A stretch of 64,000 bases of DNA from positions 69,548,018 through 69,612,017 of the forward strand of contig CM050453.2 of assembly GCA_027563935.2 (NCBI GenBank). The letters are read 5' to 3'. The notes under the pieces are model-generated. The model was not told where the DNA came from, ran no database searches, and worked only from the letters and a program-made list of their open reading frames with translations. This document shows positions 48,768-61,100 of this stretch, piece by piece. Source of the DNA: Costus lasius. Its lineage: Eukaryota; Streptophyta; Magnoliopsida; Zingiberales; Costaceae. Position 1 is the stretch's first letter. The number at the start of each line of letters is the position of its first letter. A program made the translations under genes and the position numbers.

Positions 48768-50449
48768 TGTTGGGGTATGCCCTTAAGGCTAATGTTTGAG
48801 GCCTTGGGATTCTTTCAGTATCATGTATAAACTCTTATGTTTATAAAGGCAATGGTTGTTATTCAGTTTGTTACATTGTCTGCCGCAATAAGTGTGCTTC
48901 TGAATAATGTCTCAATGTTGTTCAGCTTGGCTGACATGTTGTAATGTCCTTAGTCGAGATATCTTGGTGAACATGAGACAGCCTTGATATGATTGAGACT
49001 AATATGTGTTCTAATCTTATAGGATGCTTCGAGCATGGAATAAGATGTAGACTCATGGGTACATTGGATGTACTTGACAGACCCTACTAGGATATTCAAT
49101 TGCTTGTCACAATATGAATAATCCTTGTTTGCAACAAGTGGCACATGTCCTCTGACTTGAGATCACTTGTGTTTCTAAATGATGATTGTCATTGTTTTGA
49201 GGTAGTTCAATATCATTTGAAATATAATGGTTATAGACTATCTTGGATAATGATCATGAGTCAGGTTAGGACACTAGTGATAGATATAGGATTGTCGTCT
49301 CCTTGATTGGAGTGTGATGTTCTAATGGGGCCCCCCTGAATGAGATGATTGAGAAAGTGTATGGCCATACCCAGGTGACTATGATCATCTGATCTAATCA
49401 TGCTCATCATATTGGAGTTACAAGCTTGACACGCTTGTCCAATAAGAACATCCAGTGGCAAAGGAAACATGTATGCCTCGTGAAGTGGATTCACACTTGT
49501 GATGTGGTTTGGGTGTAGTCTTGGAAGACTCTTTCCTTCATATCGGGAGACAGTGATGTGTTGCTAGATACCCCTCACTGATCGTGATAACGTAAGTTAT
49601 CGTTACCGACATTTAAAGGAAACCCTTAGGGTCGCACAATTTGATGATATGGCTTACTTAAGTCAGATCGTGTGGACTGAATTGTTTTGGTTCAGTTTAA
49701 AGGAGTTTAAACTCTGATTGTAAGTGAGATCTGGTCTGATCATGTTTGATTGATTAGGGCTTGAGATTGGTAAGCTTCGATCGAGAGTATTGATGCTAGA
49801 TCAGTGAGATCAAGAGCATCAAGAGATGAACGGTTAGATCTTGAACCATTTGGTTTGATTGGATCTGAGCCTATGCTGGTTTGATTTGGTTTTTGAACCA
49901 AATTCAATTGGACCGAATAAATAGAACCGGTTCACATAAGTGAACGCTTGGTTCAATTGGAGAAGGATTGTTTCGATGGTTCACTTGGGTGAACGCATGA
50001 AACATTGAGGAGTTACTAATTTTGGAAGTCGGTTTCCAAATTGGAAACGCTCCCACGTAGTAACGTTGCTCGCCCATTATTCTCCATTGATTCCTCTCGT
50101 GTGAAGCTCTCTCGAGGCGAGGAGGAAAAACATTCGGCCAGCAAGACTTCTTCTTCGACATCTCCTACACGCGATTAGGATTCTTGAAGGTCTTTGCTAG
50201 CACAAAGGACAACAAGGAGAAAGCCATCTTCACCTTGTGTGCGTCGCCTTTGGAGAAGAAGCATTTGATTCTTTCTCTTCCAAGCCGCCTCCTTACTCAT
50301 GGCCATGGTAACGCATCTCTATGCTATCGTTTTAAGTTGATCATATGAATATCACATGCGATCCTTTGAAACCCTTGCTTCCGTTGCAAATGAACTATAT
50401 GCGCCACCTATTAGGGTTTCGGCCCCCCCTCCTTTTAGGGGACCCTTCA
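48768..50449 (+). repeat. 3' LTR of copia A1
   Basis: 1682 bp, TGTTGGGG to GACCCTTCA, followed by the GAGAG target repeat. Differs from the 5' LTR by about nine substitutions and two indels by eye. Confidence 0.93.
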
Positions 50450-50857
50450 GAGAGAACACAAGGATGTGTTAGGGTTAGTACCTCTATTGCTTGTTTGGAT
50501 GAAGGTGCCAAGTTGAAGACGCTCACGTGCTCGTCCTCTACAAGTATCCACGCGTCGACCTTCTCAACATTGCTCCCTTCCACGCTCGGTGCTAGCCTCG
50601 GGAAGAGAAGATCACCTCTCGGAATCTCCTTCTCCTTCCTCCTTGCTCTTCACGCCAACTTGTCTCCTTGCTTGGAGACTCTCGGCCAAAGACAAGAGGA
50701 AGAGAAGAGAGGGTGGCGCTCCACAAGAAGAAGAGGGCGGCTTGAATTCTAGGGCTTGCGCAACTCCAAGTTGCTTTTTCCTCAAGAAGAATTCTGCACT
50801 TGATGTTCATCCAATGATCATCCAAATCGTCATGCCAAGAGGGGGCGCATACCCCTT

Positions 50858-50865
50858 CTTTTATA
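50858..50865 (-). promoter_or_regulatory. Probable TATA box of LTR B
   Basis: Minus strand TATAAAAG in a GC-richer stretch, in the orientation deduced from the LTR ends. It supports minus-strand transcription of the parent element. Motif evidence only. Confidence 0.5.
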
Positions 50866-51443
50866 ACCGACCAAGCCAAACCGCCACCTCTCTTTCCTTC
50901 TATGCTCTTGGCGCAATTCCTCCAAGGAATTGCCATAAGAGTTCAGCCACATCCTCTCTTGAATAGGCGCAACATGAAGCATGGAAAGAATCTAGCTTCT
51001 TGCCTTGTCAAGAGAGGTAATTTGAGTTCCAATTCAATTAGGACTTTCCATATATGATTGGCCAAATCATTGCTTGAATAAATCAAGCAATACTTGCCAA
51101 CATATCAGCCCCACACGTCCAAGATAGTTTCCACTTGAGGAAACAACTTTCCAAAAGGATTCATACACCCCAATTGGCGCAAATTCCATATATGGAATTA
51201 TCCCATGCGCCAAGTGTATTTCCAACTCCTATTAGGATTCAAACTTGCCTCAATTAGATTTAATCCACAATCCCTAATTGGATTTGGATCTCAACACTAA
51301 TTAGGCCCAAGGAAATAAATCCTTATTGGATTAGGATTTGCGCCCAACACAATGAGCCTTATCCAATTCTCTTTAGGATTTGAATCCTAGTTGGATTAGG
51401 ATTTGCGCCCAACCACTATGGGCCTTATCCAAATCTAATTCTC

Positions 51444-51745
51444 ATTAGGATTTGAATCCTAATTAGATTAGGATTCTCATTTCTAGTAGAATTAGAATTC
51501 CAACTCCTAATTGAATTAGGATTCCAACTCCTAGTTGGAATAGGACTCTATTTCCCAATAGGGTTAGGATTCTAACTCCTAATTAAATTAGGATTCCAAC
51601 TCCTAGTTGGATTAGGATTCCAATTCCTAATAGGGTTAGGATTCCAACTCCTAATTAGATTAGGATTCCAACTCCTAGTTGGATTAGGATTCCAATTCCT
51701 AATAGGATTAGGATTCCAACTCCTAATTAGATTAGGATTCGAATC
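51444..51745. repeat. 24-bp tandem repeat array in LTR B, with a 72-bp higher-order period
   Basis: About twelve units of the type AGGATTCCAACTCCTAATTA. Three variants (ending AATTAGATT, AGTTGGATT and AATAGGGTT) alternate in order, so the larger period is 72 bp. A chance minus-strand ORF reads it as eight-residue repeats (NWNPNPTR type). A degenerate version lies in LTR C near 11430-11530. Confidence 0.88.
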
Positions 51746-52074
51746 CAACATGGTATATAATCCCTTGTTCAAGTCCAACTTGACTAGGATACATATACAA
51801 ACTCATGAATCCCAATTGGACTCAGATTCAACCATGAATCTATCTTGGACTCAGAATAATGAACTCAAATATATTCCAAGATTTCCAGATCATAAAACAA
51901 CGTCAAGAGTCTATTGCGTGTGACCCGGTAGGATCCTAATGACGATAGCAATGATGATTGAATATCATCATAAGTAGTGAGAGGTATCTAGCAACACATC
52001 ACTACTACCCATGTCATAGGACTTAAGTCATCTGGCAACAACTCCCTAACAAGCAACGAGGATTCCCATGCATT

Positions 52075-53756
52075 TGAAAGGGTCCCCTAAAAGGAGGGGG
52101 GCCGAAACCCTAATAGGTGGCGCATATAGTTCATTTGCAACGGAAGCAAGGGTTTCAAACGATCGCATGTGATATTCATATGATCAACTTAAAACGATAG
52201 CATAGAGATGCGTTACCATGGCCATGAGTAAGGAGGCGGCTTGGAAGAGAAAGAATCAAATGCTTCTTCTCCAAAGGCGACGCACACAAGGTGAAGATGG
52301 CTTTCTCCTTGTTGTCCTTTGTGCTAGCAAAGACCTTCAAGAATCCTAATCGCGTGTAGGAGATGTCGAAGAAGAAGTCTTGCTGGCCGAATGTTTTTCC
52401 TCCTCGCCTCGAGAGAGCTTCACACGAGAGGAATCAATGGAGAATAATGGGCGAGCAACGTTACTACGTGGGAGCGTTTCCAATTTGGAAACCGACTTCC
52501 AAAATTAGTAACTCCTCAATGTTTCATGCGTTCACCCAAGTGAACCATCGAAACAATCCTTCTCCAATTGAACCAAGCGTTCACCTATGTGAACCGGTTC
52601 TATTTATTCGGTCCAATTGAATTTGGTTCAAAAACCAGATCAAACCAGCATAGGCTCAGATCCAATCAAACCAAATGGTTCAAGATCTAACCATTCATCT
52701 CTTGATGCTCTTGATCTCACCGATCTAGCATCAATACTCTCGATCGAAGCTTACCGATCTCAAGCCCTAATCAATCAAACATGATCAGACCAGATCTCAC
52801 TTACAATCAGAGTTTAAACTCCTTTAAACTGAACCAAAACAATTCAGTCCACACGATCTGACTTAAGTAAGCCATATCATCAAATTGTGCGACCCTAAGG
52901 GTTTCCTTTAAATGTCGGTAACGATAACTTACGTTATCACGATCAGTGAGGGGTATCTAGCAACACATCACTGTCTCCCGATATGAAGGAAAGAGTCTTC
53001 CAAGACTACACCCAAACCACAGCACAAGTGTGAATCCACTTCACGAGGCATACATGTTTCCTTTGCCACTGGATGTTCTTATTGGACAAGCGTGTCAAGC
53101 TTGTAACTCCAATATGATGAGCATGATTAGATCAGATGATCATAGTCACCTGGGTATGGCCATACACTTTCTCAATCATCTCATTCAGGGGGGCCCCATT
53201 AGAACATCACACTCCAATCAAGGAGACGGCAATCCTATATCTATCACTAGTGTCCTAACCTTACTCATGATCATTATCCAAGATAGTCTATAACCATTAT
53301 ATTTCAAATGATATTGAACTACCTCAAAACAATGACAATCATCATTTAGAAACACAAGTGATCTCAAGTCAGAGGACATGTGCCACTTGTTGCAAACAAG
53401 GATTATTCACATTGTGACAAGCAATTGAATATCCTAGTAGGGTCTGTCCAGTACATCCAATGTACCCATGAGTCTACATCTTATTCCATGCTCGAAGCAT
53501 CCTATAAGATTAGAACACATATTAGTCTCAATCATATCAAGGCTGTCTCATGTTCACCAAGATATCTCGAATAAGGACATTACAGCATGTCAGCCAAGCT
53601 GAACAGCATTGAGACATTATTCAGAAGCACACTTATTGCGGCAGACAATGTAACAAACTGAATAACAACCATTGCCTTTATAAACATAAGAGTTTATACA
53701 TGATACTGAAAGAATCCCAAGGCCTCAAACATTAGCCTTAAGGGCATACCCCAACA
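52075..53756 (-). mobile_element. Solo LTR of family A in LTR B (1682 bp)
   Basis: Reverse-oriented A-type LTR, TGAAAGGGTCCCC to ATACCCCAACA on the plus strand, with the direct repeat GCATT at 52070-52074 and 53757-53761. Nearly the same sequence as the A1 LTRs, with which it forms long inverted repeats. Confidence 0.93.
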
Positions 53757-54423
53757 GCATTCTAGATCCCTTTGCCTAAACTGATATCCTGCCATTGAAT
53801 TAGTCTCAAGTTTATTATCCAATGCATTGGTCATGACTCAACAAGTGTGGCCACACTTTCCTGTCATGCACCAATAAGGTGGGGCGCCCCGAGGTGGATA
53901 TCATGCTTCCTCGGAAGGAAGGGGCAAATCCTACTATTGGTCATCCATGTCTCTACATGACTTATGACATGCTCAATGACAGTCGTTTTGATCACCCATT
54001 TACGGAGAGACGTAAGACTGTATCAAAACATACCCATCATCATATCTAGACATGAATACCTCAAGTCTAAGGATCAATGCAAACCTCTTGCATGTGAGAT
54101 TGACTTGTTGACTAGACAAGTCAATCCTCACGGTGGATCACTCCAGTGCATCCAATGCACCTGTATGTCTGCGTTACTGTGCCCCGCACCTAACCAGCCC
54201 ATACACCAGTCTCACATGCACCAAAGCTGTCCCATATCGGCTAAGGCACCTTGACCGGGGATTACTTATGAGAATGGATCCAATCTAAACTCCTGGGACA
54301 TTATCTATGCATTTCAATACATCAACGCAGGTAAAGCAATCTGCATAATAACGACCATGCCTTTATTGATTATATCAATTTCATTAATTCTATCGAAGTA
54401 CATTTAGGGCATATACACCAACA
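53757..54423 (-). mobile_element. Solo LTR B, part 3
   Basis: Final piece of LTR B, ending GGGCATATACACCAACA, followed by the second GTAAT. Related to LTR C (13881-14323) in layout. Confidence 0.83.
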
Positions 54424-54793
54424 GTAATTTCCAAAAATTTTTCTGGATGAAAAATTCCCAAATTATGGCAGTGCTCTGATATTACGATAGCCGATCAAAA
54501 TACGGTACTGTAATATAGATTACGGCACTACCATAATTTGATCTGATGCTCCAATCTTCATGAAATTTGACATGTTATCTTCTCTTGATGGTGGGAATTC
54601 ATTCAGGCATCTGGATTGCTTGAAAATGTTTGAAAATTGTGCCTTTTTGCCTAAAAATCATCAAAAACCAAGAAGAGTGTAGATTCCACAGTAATTGATA
54701 AAAAAAAGTATAAAAATAAGCAAAAGTTTATGAATTTGACATAAAAAGATATATGAAATGGCATGAATTTTACTATAAATTTCAGTGTCATCA
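54424..54793 (-). mobile_element. Solo LTR of H in G2, right part
   Basis: Resumes the H LTR at GTAATTTCC, runs through the last palindromes and ends TGTCATCA, then GTTTC. Its bases follow the right LTR of H (28760-29134). Confidence 0.88.
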
Positions 54794-56127
54794 GTTTCCA
54801 ACAATTCAAATCACCTATCGGTACATATTTTCATGTCTATTTCAATAAAAATTTTTAGATCAGATTATCAGCAAGAATTTATACATCAAAAATCAGAAAT
54901 TAAGAACAAACCTATTCTCATATCATAAGTTCCTAAAATACAATTTAAGGGTTCCGAGTTTTGTAAGTCACCTCTCAGTTCATGTTACAAATTCTAAAAC
55001 ATACTAATATTCTAAATCTAAAAAATATTAAGGACAATTATTACTTAATTAAAATTATTATATCAAAGAACAACTGACAAAATAGAGATTATCCAATCAT
55101 CTCAGAAATTAAGAGGATTACTCCCCCCCCCCAAATTCCCAAAAAAGGTTTTTACGCTATCATGGTTAGAGTTTTACAATAATGTGACATTTCAAAAAAA
55201 ATCAGAATTCAAAGAAGGAGAAAAGTAGAGTTACTGATGTTACAGGGATGTGAAATAAATCACAGCCCATAATTTTTGTGTGAAAGCACTGTGAACAGTA
55301 GCCACGCCCACGTTTTTTGTAGATTCCTCCTCCGATCGAACTCCTTTCGATCTAAAACTCTTTGTATGTCTTCTCCTTCCTCAAACGTAGTTTCCCTGAA
55401 CATTTTGCCATCTAAGATGCTCTGTACATCTCTTGGTGAAGAACCCTAAGGCGACGGCAATCTCTCTGATTTCCCCTTCTATCATCGATTAAAATTGGGG
55501 CCTTTTGTCTTGAAATCTTCTCCTCCTTATATATATATCACTTTCCTTCTTTCCAATTTTTAAAATCGTGTCCTAAATCTCCTGAAATCGGCTTTGAAAA
55601 TTTTAACGTAATGGCAGAAGACTCGGGCAAATATGGCTAATAGGGTTAGAATTACGGCCGTGGTAAACATTATGGCAGTGCCATAATCTTTTCTGTGCAA
55701 AATATTGGAATAATTACGGCTCGTAATAATAATCACGGCAGTACCATGATTTTCTCTAAGTAATTCTATGGGATAATTATGGCTAGTGAAAATTATCACG
55801 ATAGTGCCGTGATTCATTTCGCAAGCTCCAATAAAACCACGGCCATAATAATAATTACGGCCTTGCCGTAATTTTGCCGAAAACTTTGTTTTGTTTAAAA
55901 ATTTGCAAGTATTTCCTTCTTGATGACTAGAATTCATCTGTGCATTCAGATTATTTGAAAATCCATCGAAATTGAGCCTTTTTGCCTAAAATTGATCAAA
56001 AACAAGAAAAAGTGTAGATTCCGAAGTATTTGACAAATAAGGCTTAAAAACAAGTAAAAAAACATAAATATGACTCAAAAAGACTAGACAATTGATATAA
56101 AATATACTATGAATTTTTGAGTCATCA
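54794..56127 (-). repeat. LTR of Athila G2, second part, with the intact outer end
   Basis: Copy of 29135-30409 that continues about 70 bp further to GAGTCATCA at 56127, the true LTR end (minus-strand start TGATGACTC). It contains a TATATATATA run at about 55529-55538 and a palindromic array at 55650-55880. Confidence 0.85.
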
Positions 56128-56470
56128 CTATGTAAAAAATAATGAAAAAGTCCTATATAAATTTTTTATAGCTTGTGGGCAAGGTCTATCCTTGACACAC
56201 ATGGAGAATCTAAAAGCAAAATTTTCGGATAATAATTTTACCATGACAAACCTACCTTTTTCTAAATAGAAACATCATGACATAATGATTTAAAAATATT
56301 TTCATGACATGTGGGTAGAGAAACGCATGTAGAAAAGCAAGTACACTACGTGGGTCTCGTAAGTTCCAGGGCAATTTTAAAGATACCACTATTGGTAAAC
56401 CCTGGGCAATTTTAAAATATTAATTAACAGCGGAAACATAGCCCAAAATAAATTTCTTGCAATATGCTGG
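56128..56470. other. AT-rich unassigned sequence
   Basis: 343 bp between the end of Athila G2 and the A-right insertion. It holds the near-repeat CAGGGCAATTTTAAA / CTGGGCAATTTTAAA (56368-56382 and 56403-56417). No ORF, RNA gene or element that I recognise. It could be part of an older element or the only non-element DNA in the window. Confidence 0.6.
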
Positions 56471-58144
56471 TGTAGGAACCCCTAATAAAGGGGGGAAACC
56501 CTATACATGCGCATCTAGCATGCAATGCGGAAAAAGGGCTTCTAAAGATCGCATATGAACTATATAATCAACTTAAACCAACTTAAGATCATGATATGAT
56601 CTTACCATTGCCATGGATGGAAGGCGGCTTGGAAGAAGAAAACAAGGTTGATCTCCTCCAAAAGGTGCGCACACAAGAAGACAAAGACTACTCCCTTCTC
56701 AACTTTGTGCTAGCAAAAGCTTCAAGGGGTCTTATCGCATGAAGGAGATGATGAACTCTTGGCCGATCTTTCTTCTCGTCACTTTCACCACACAAGAAAG
56801 TGTGTGTCGTCGAGAGCAAGATGATGGAGAGAAGCGTTAGCCAAACTTGTGATCGAATGTGGAGACATTCATCACAATTGTCAAACCGAAATGCCATAAA
56901 TGGCAAGTCATCAAAGCTTGCGTTATGCGTTCACATGAAGTGAACCAAACGCATAGCTCTCCTCTCAAATGAACCAAGCGCTCACATGTGAGCCGGTTCA
57001 ATTCAATTGGTCCAATGACCAAACCAAATCAGCCCAATAATCGGTTCAGACCAAATTAAACCCTAAGGTTCAAAATCTGACCGTTCATCCTTTTAATGCT
57101 CTTGATCTCTTCGATCTAGCATCCACACTCTCGATCTAAGCTTACCGATCTCAAGCCCTAATCAATCAAACATGATCAGACTGGATCTCACTTACAATCA
57201 GAGTTTAATCTCCTTTAAACTGAACTCGAACAATTCAGTCCACACGATCTGACTTAAGTAGCCATATCATCAAATTGTGCGACCCTAAGGGTTTCCTTTA
57301 AATGTCGGTAACGATAACTTACGTTATCACGATCAGCGAGGGGTATCTAGCAACACATCACTGTCTCCCGATATAAAGGAAAGAGTCTTCCAAGACTCCA
57401 CCCAACCACAGCATAAGTGTGAATCAACTCACTAGGCATGCATGAATCCTTTGCCACTGGATGTTCTTATTGGACAAGCATGTCAAGCCTGTAACTCCAA
57501 TACGATGAGCATGATTAGATCAGATGCACATAGTCATCTGGGTATGGCCATACACTTCCTCAATCATCTCATATAGGGGGGCCCTTTAGAACATCACACT
57601 CCTTAAACAAGGAGACGGCAATCCTTTATCTATCACAAGTGCCCTAACCTGACTCAAGCTCACCATCCAAGATAGTCTGTAATCATTATGTTTCAAATGA
57701 TATTGAACTACCTCAAAACAATGACAATCATCATTTAGAAACATAAGTGATCTCAAGTCAAAGGACATGTGCCACTTAGTGCTTACAAGGATCATTCACA
57801 TTGTGACAAGCAATGGAATATCCGAGTAGGGTCTGTCCAGTACATCCAATGTACCCATGAGTCTACATCTTATTCCATGCTCGAAGCATCCTATAAGATT
57901 AGCACTCATATCAGTCTCAATCATATCAAGGCTGTCTCATGTTCACCAAGATATCTCGACTAAGGACATATAGCCTGTCAGCCTAGCTGAACAGCTTTGA
58001 GACATTATTCAGAAGTACACTTATTACAGCAGACAAGGTAACAACCTGAATAATAACCATGCCTTTATAAACTTAAGAGTTTATTACATGATACTTATAC
58101 AATCCCAAGGCCTCAAACATTAGCCTTAAGGGCATACCCCAACA
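56471..58144 (-). repeat. 3' LTR of copia A-right (1674 bp)
   Basis: On the plus strand TGTAGGAACCCC to ATACCCCAACA. Bounded at 58145 directly by reverse transcriptase codons instead of a stop codon and polypurine tract. Confidence 0.92.
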
Positions 58145-61100
58145 CTCTGGCACAGCCCGAGAAGCCTCTTAGATCTATCTCTGCAGATCTTCACACCTAG
58201 TACATAGGCTGCTTCTCCTAGATCTTTCATCTGAAAACATTTTCCTAACCATGCCTTAACAGCATGCAGTTCAGGAATATCGTTTCCAATGATTAAGATA
58301 TCATCGACGTAGAGGATTAGGAATGTAATTACGCTCCCACTAAACCTCTTATATACACACGGGTCATCCTCGTTCTTGATGAAACCAAACTCAGAGATTG
58401 ATTCATCAAAACGAATGTTCCAGCTTCTTGATGCTTGTTTCAGCCCATAAATGGACTTCTTTAACTTGCATATTTTATGACGATCTGATGGATTAGTGAA
58501 ACCTTCTGGTTGTGTCATATACACATCCTCATCCAGATTTCCATTAAGGAAAGCTGTCTTCACATCCATCTGCCAGATCTCATAATCGTAATATGCAGCT
58601 ATCGCGAAAAGAATCCGAATAGACTTAAACATGGCTACAGGTGAGAAAGTTTCATCATAATCTATCCCGTAGATTTGTTTGAAACCTTTCGCAACTAGCC
58701 TGCCTTTATAGGTAACCACGTTACCATCCATGTCAATCTTCTTCTTGAAGATCCATTTACAGCCTATAGGGATTACTCCCGGAGGCGGATCAACCAAATC
58801 CCAGACTTGGTTATCTGACATGGAGTCCATCTCGGCTCGCATAGCTTCAAGCCATCTAGCTGACTCCGGTCCACTGACCGCATCCGCATAAGTTAGGGGT
58901 TCATCATTATCAATGATGTAGACTCCGTCATAGCGCTCAGGCTGTCGACGGATCCTACCCGATCTTCGCGGTTCCCGTGATATTTGAGCCTCAGGTTGTT
59001 CAATAACCTGATCTACCGGCTCAGGCTCATCCATCTGTGCCTGACTACTTTGTCCTTCCTCTGGATTCTCATCCAGCTTTATTTCTCTCCCACTGGCCTC
59101 TTGCAGAAGAAATTCCTTCTCAAGAAATATGGCCGTCCGAGCAACAAAAACCTTGTTCTCTTTGGGATCGTAGAAATAATAACCCTTAGTTTCCTTAGGG
59201 TAACCGACAAAGATGCATTTGTCAGATCTGCTCTCTAGTTTCCCAGAGGCGAGCTTTTTGACATAAGCCTCGCAACCCCAGATCCTGATAAATGTCAAGC
59301 TAGGCTGTTTCCCATACCATAACTCATATGGCGTCTTTGAAACTGCCTTGGATGGCACTCGGTTTAGTACCTTTGCAGCTGTTTCCAGTGCAAAACCCCA
59401 AAAGGAATATGGAAGAGTAGCCTGACTCATCACAGAACGAACCATATCAAGTAACGTTCTATTTCTCCTCTCGGACACACCATTCCACTGCGGTGTTCCT
59501 GGCGGAGTGAGCTGTGAGATAATCCCACACTCCTTCAGATAGTCAGTAAACGTATGACTCAGGTATTCTCCACCTCGATCAGAACGAAGTGCCTTGATAT
59601 TTCGGCCTAACTGATTTTGTACTTCATTTTTGAACTCTTTGAACTTGTCAAAAGATTCACTTTTATGTCTCATTAAATAGACATATCCATACCTACTGAA
59701 ATCATCAGTAAAGGTAATGAAGTACTGATAGCCACCTCTGGCATGTTTACTAAATGGCCCACACACATCACTGTGTATAAGGTCCAGTAAACCTGAAGTC
59801 CTTTGACCTTTGTGAGGAAAAGGTGACTTCGTCATTTTACCCATCAAACAAGCTTTGCATGTATCAATCTCCTCATAGGAGAAAGATCCCAGCAGTCCAT
59901 GATCATGCAACCGCTTAATGCGCTTCTCGTTTATATGGCCTAAACGACTATGCCATAACAAGGTGCTGTCATCAGCATACTTGGCTTTCTTATTATCAAT
60001 GTTTTGTATAGAATTTTCCATGTCCAACATGTATAACCCATTGTTAATTGAACCAGTTGCATACACAATATTATCTAGAGATAAAACACACTTTGAAATA
60101 TTGCATTCAAAGGCAAATCCTTTCCTGACAAGAGCAGGAATAGAGATAATATTCTTTGTGATACTTGGTACAAAATAACAATTGTTTAATTCTAATACAA
60201 TGCCAGATGGTAAAGTAATGAAATAGTCTCCTACAGCAACAGCAGCAACCCGTGCCCCGTTTCCAACTCGTAGGTCTACCTCATGCTGTCCCACCTGCCT
60301 TCTTCTCTTGAGTTCCTGCACATTTGAACAAATGTGAACTCCACATGCAGTGTCCAACACCCATGATATAGTAGAAGAAGATAACATGACCTCAGTCACA
60401 TATATACCTGAGCCAGAAGCGATGCTTCCCCTCTTATCTCCTTGGAGCGCTTTACAGTCCTTTTTCCAGTGACCCAGCTGGCCACAGTGGAAACACCTGT
60501 TATCCTTCGACCGCTTCACCTTCTGTTTCAGGGCCTTACTGTAGTTCTTGACAGGGGCCTTGCCCTTCTTCCCCTTCTTCTTGTTCCTAGAAGGAACCAT
60601 CAAGACAGAGGTTGAAGGCTTACCCTTCAGAGTTTCCTCAGTAGTCAAGAGCATATTCAGCAGCTCTGCCGGCGTACAATCGATTTTGTTCATATTAAAG
60701 TTAATGATGAACGCATCGAAAGAAGGCGGGAGAGACTGCAGAATAATATCCACAGCAAGCTCCTGGTTGATGGTATGCCCCAGTTTCTCCAGAGCCTCCT
60801 TGTGCCCAATCATCTTGAGCACGTGAGCTCCCACTGGGCTCCCCTCAGCCAGTTTGCTCTGAAAGAAGAGCTTCGTCAGATTATAGCGTTCTGTCCTCGC
60901 CTGTGCAGCATACAGCATCTTGAGGTTCGCTATAATTTCTATAGCCGACATATCCTCATGCTGACGCTGCAGCGGTGGCGTCATAGACGCTAGCATCAGG
61001 CAAGCGACATCAATGCTATCATTGACGTGCTTTTCGTAGGCATCCCGAACCGCCCTTGCGTCGTTCGGAGCGGGCTGCGGCGGTATCGCCGTCTCGAGGA

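Larger units (their letters stand above)
33487..50449 (+). mobile_element. Ty1-copia retrotransposon A1 with two nested insertions
   Basis: LTRs at 33487-35168 and 48768-50449 (both 1682 bp) enclose a primer site, part of the leader, and gag-pol from gag residue 157 to the stop. The direct repeat GAGAG lies at 33482-33486 and 50450-50454. By eye the LTRs differ at about nine bases plus two single-base indels, about 0.5 percent, so the insertion is recent. Inside are a solo LTR in the leader (35269-36991) and a chromovirus (37313-45329). The leader end and gag start between 37290 and 45330 are deleted. Confidence 0.93.
50450..52074 (-). mobile_element. Solo LTR B, part 2
   Basis: Continues LTR B after A1 up to the GCATT target (52070-52074). 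It includes the minus-strand TATA box and the 24-bp repeat array described separately. Short ORFs here (50345-50752, 50589-50966 and 50592-50936) overlap insertion borders or have no homology I recognise, and I treat them as chance. Confidence 0.8.

Noticed and set aside
51572..51778. Repeat protein with NPNPTRSW-type units
   Set aside because: Translation of a 24-bp DNA repeat in an LTR. No start context or homolog that I recognise.
58984..60993. Plus-strand ORFs of 72-92 codons, also at 559-2568
   Set aside because: Antisense shadows of the copia polyprotein. They recur only because the two copies are nearly the same.
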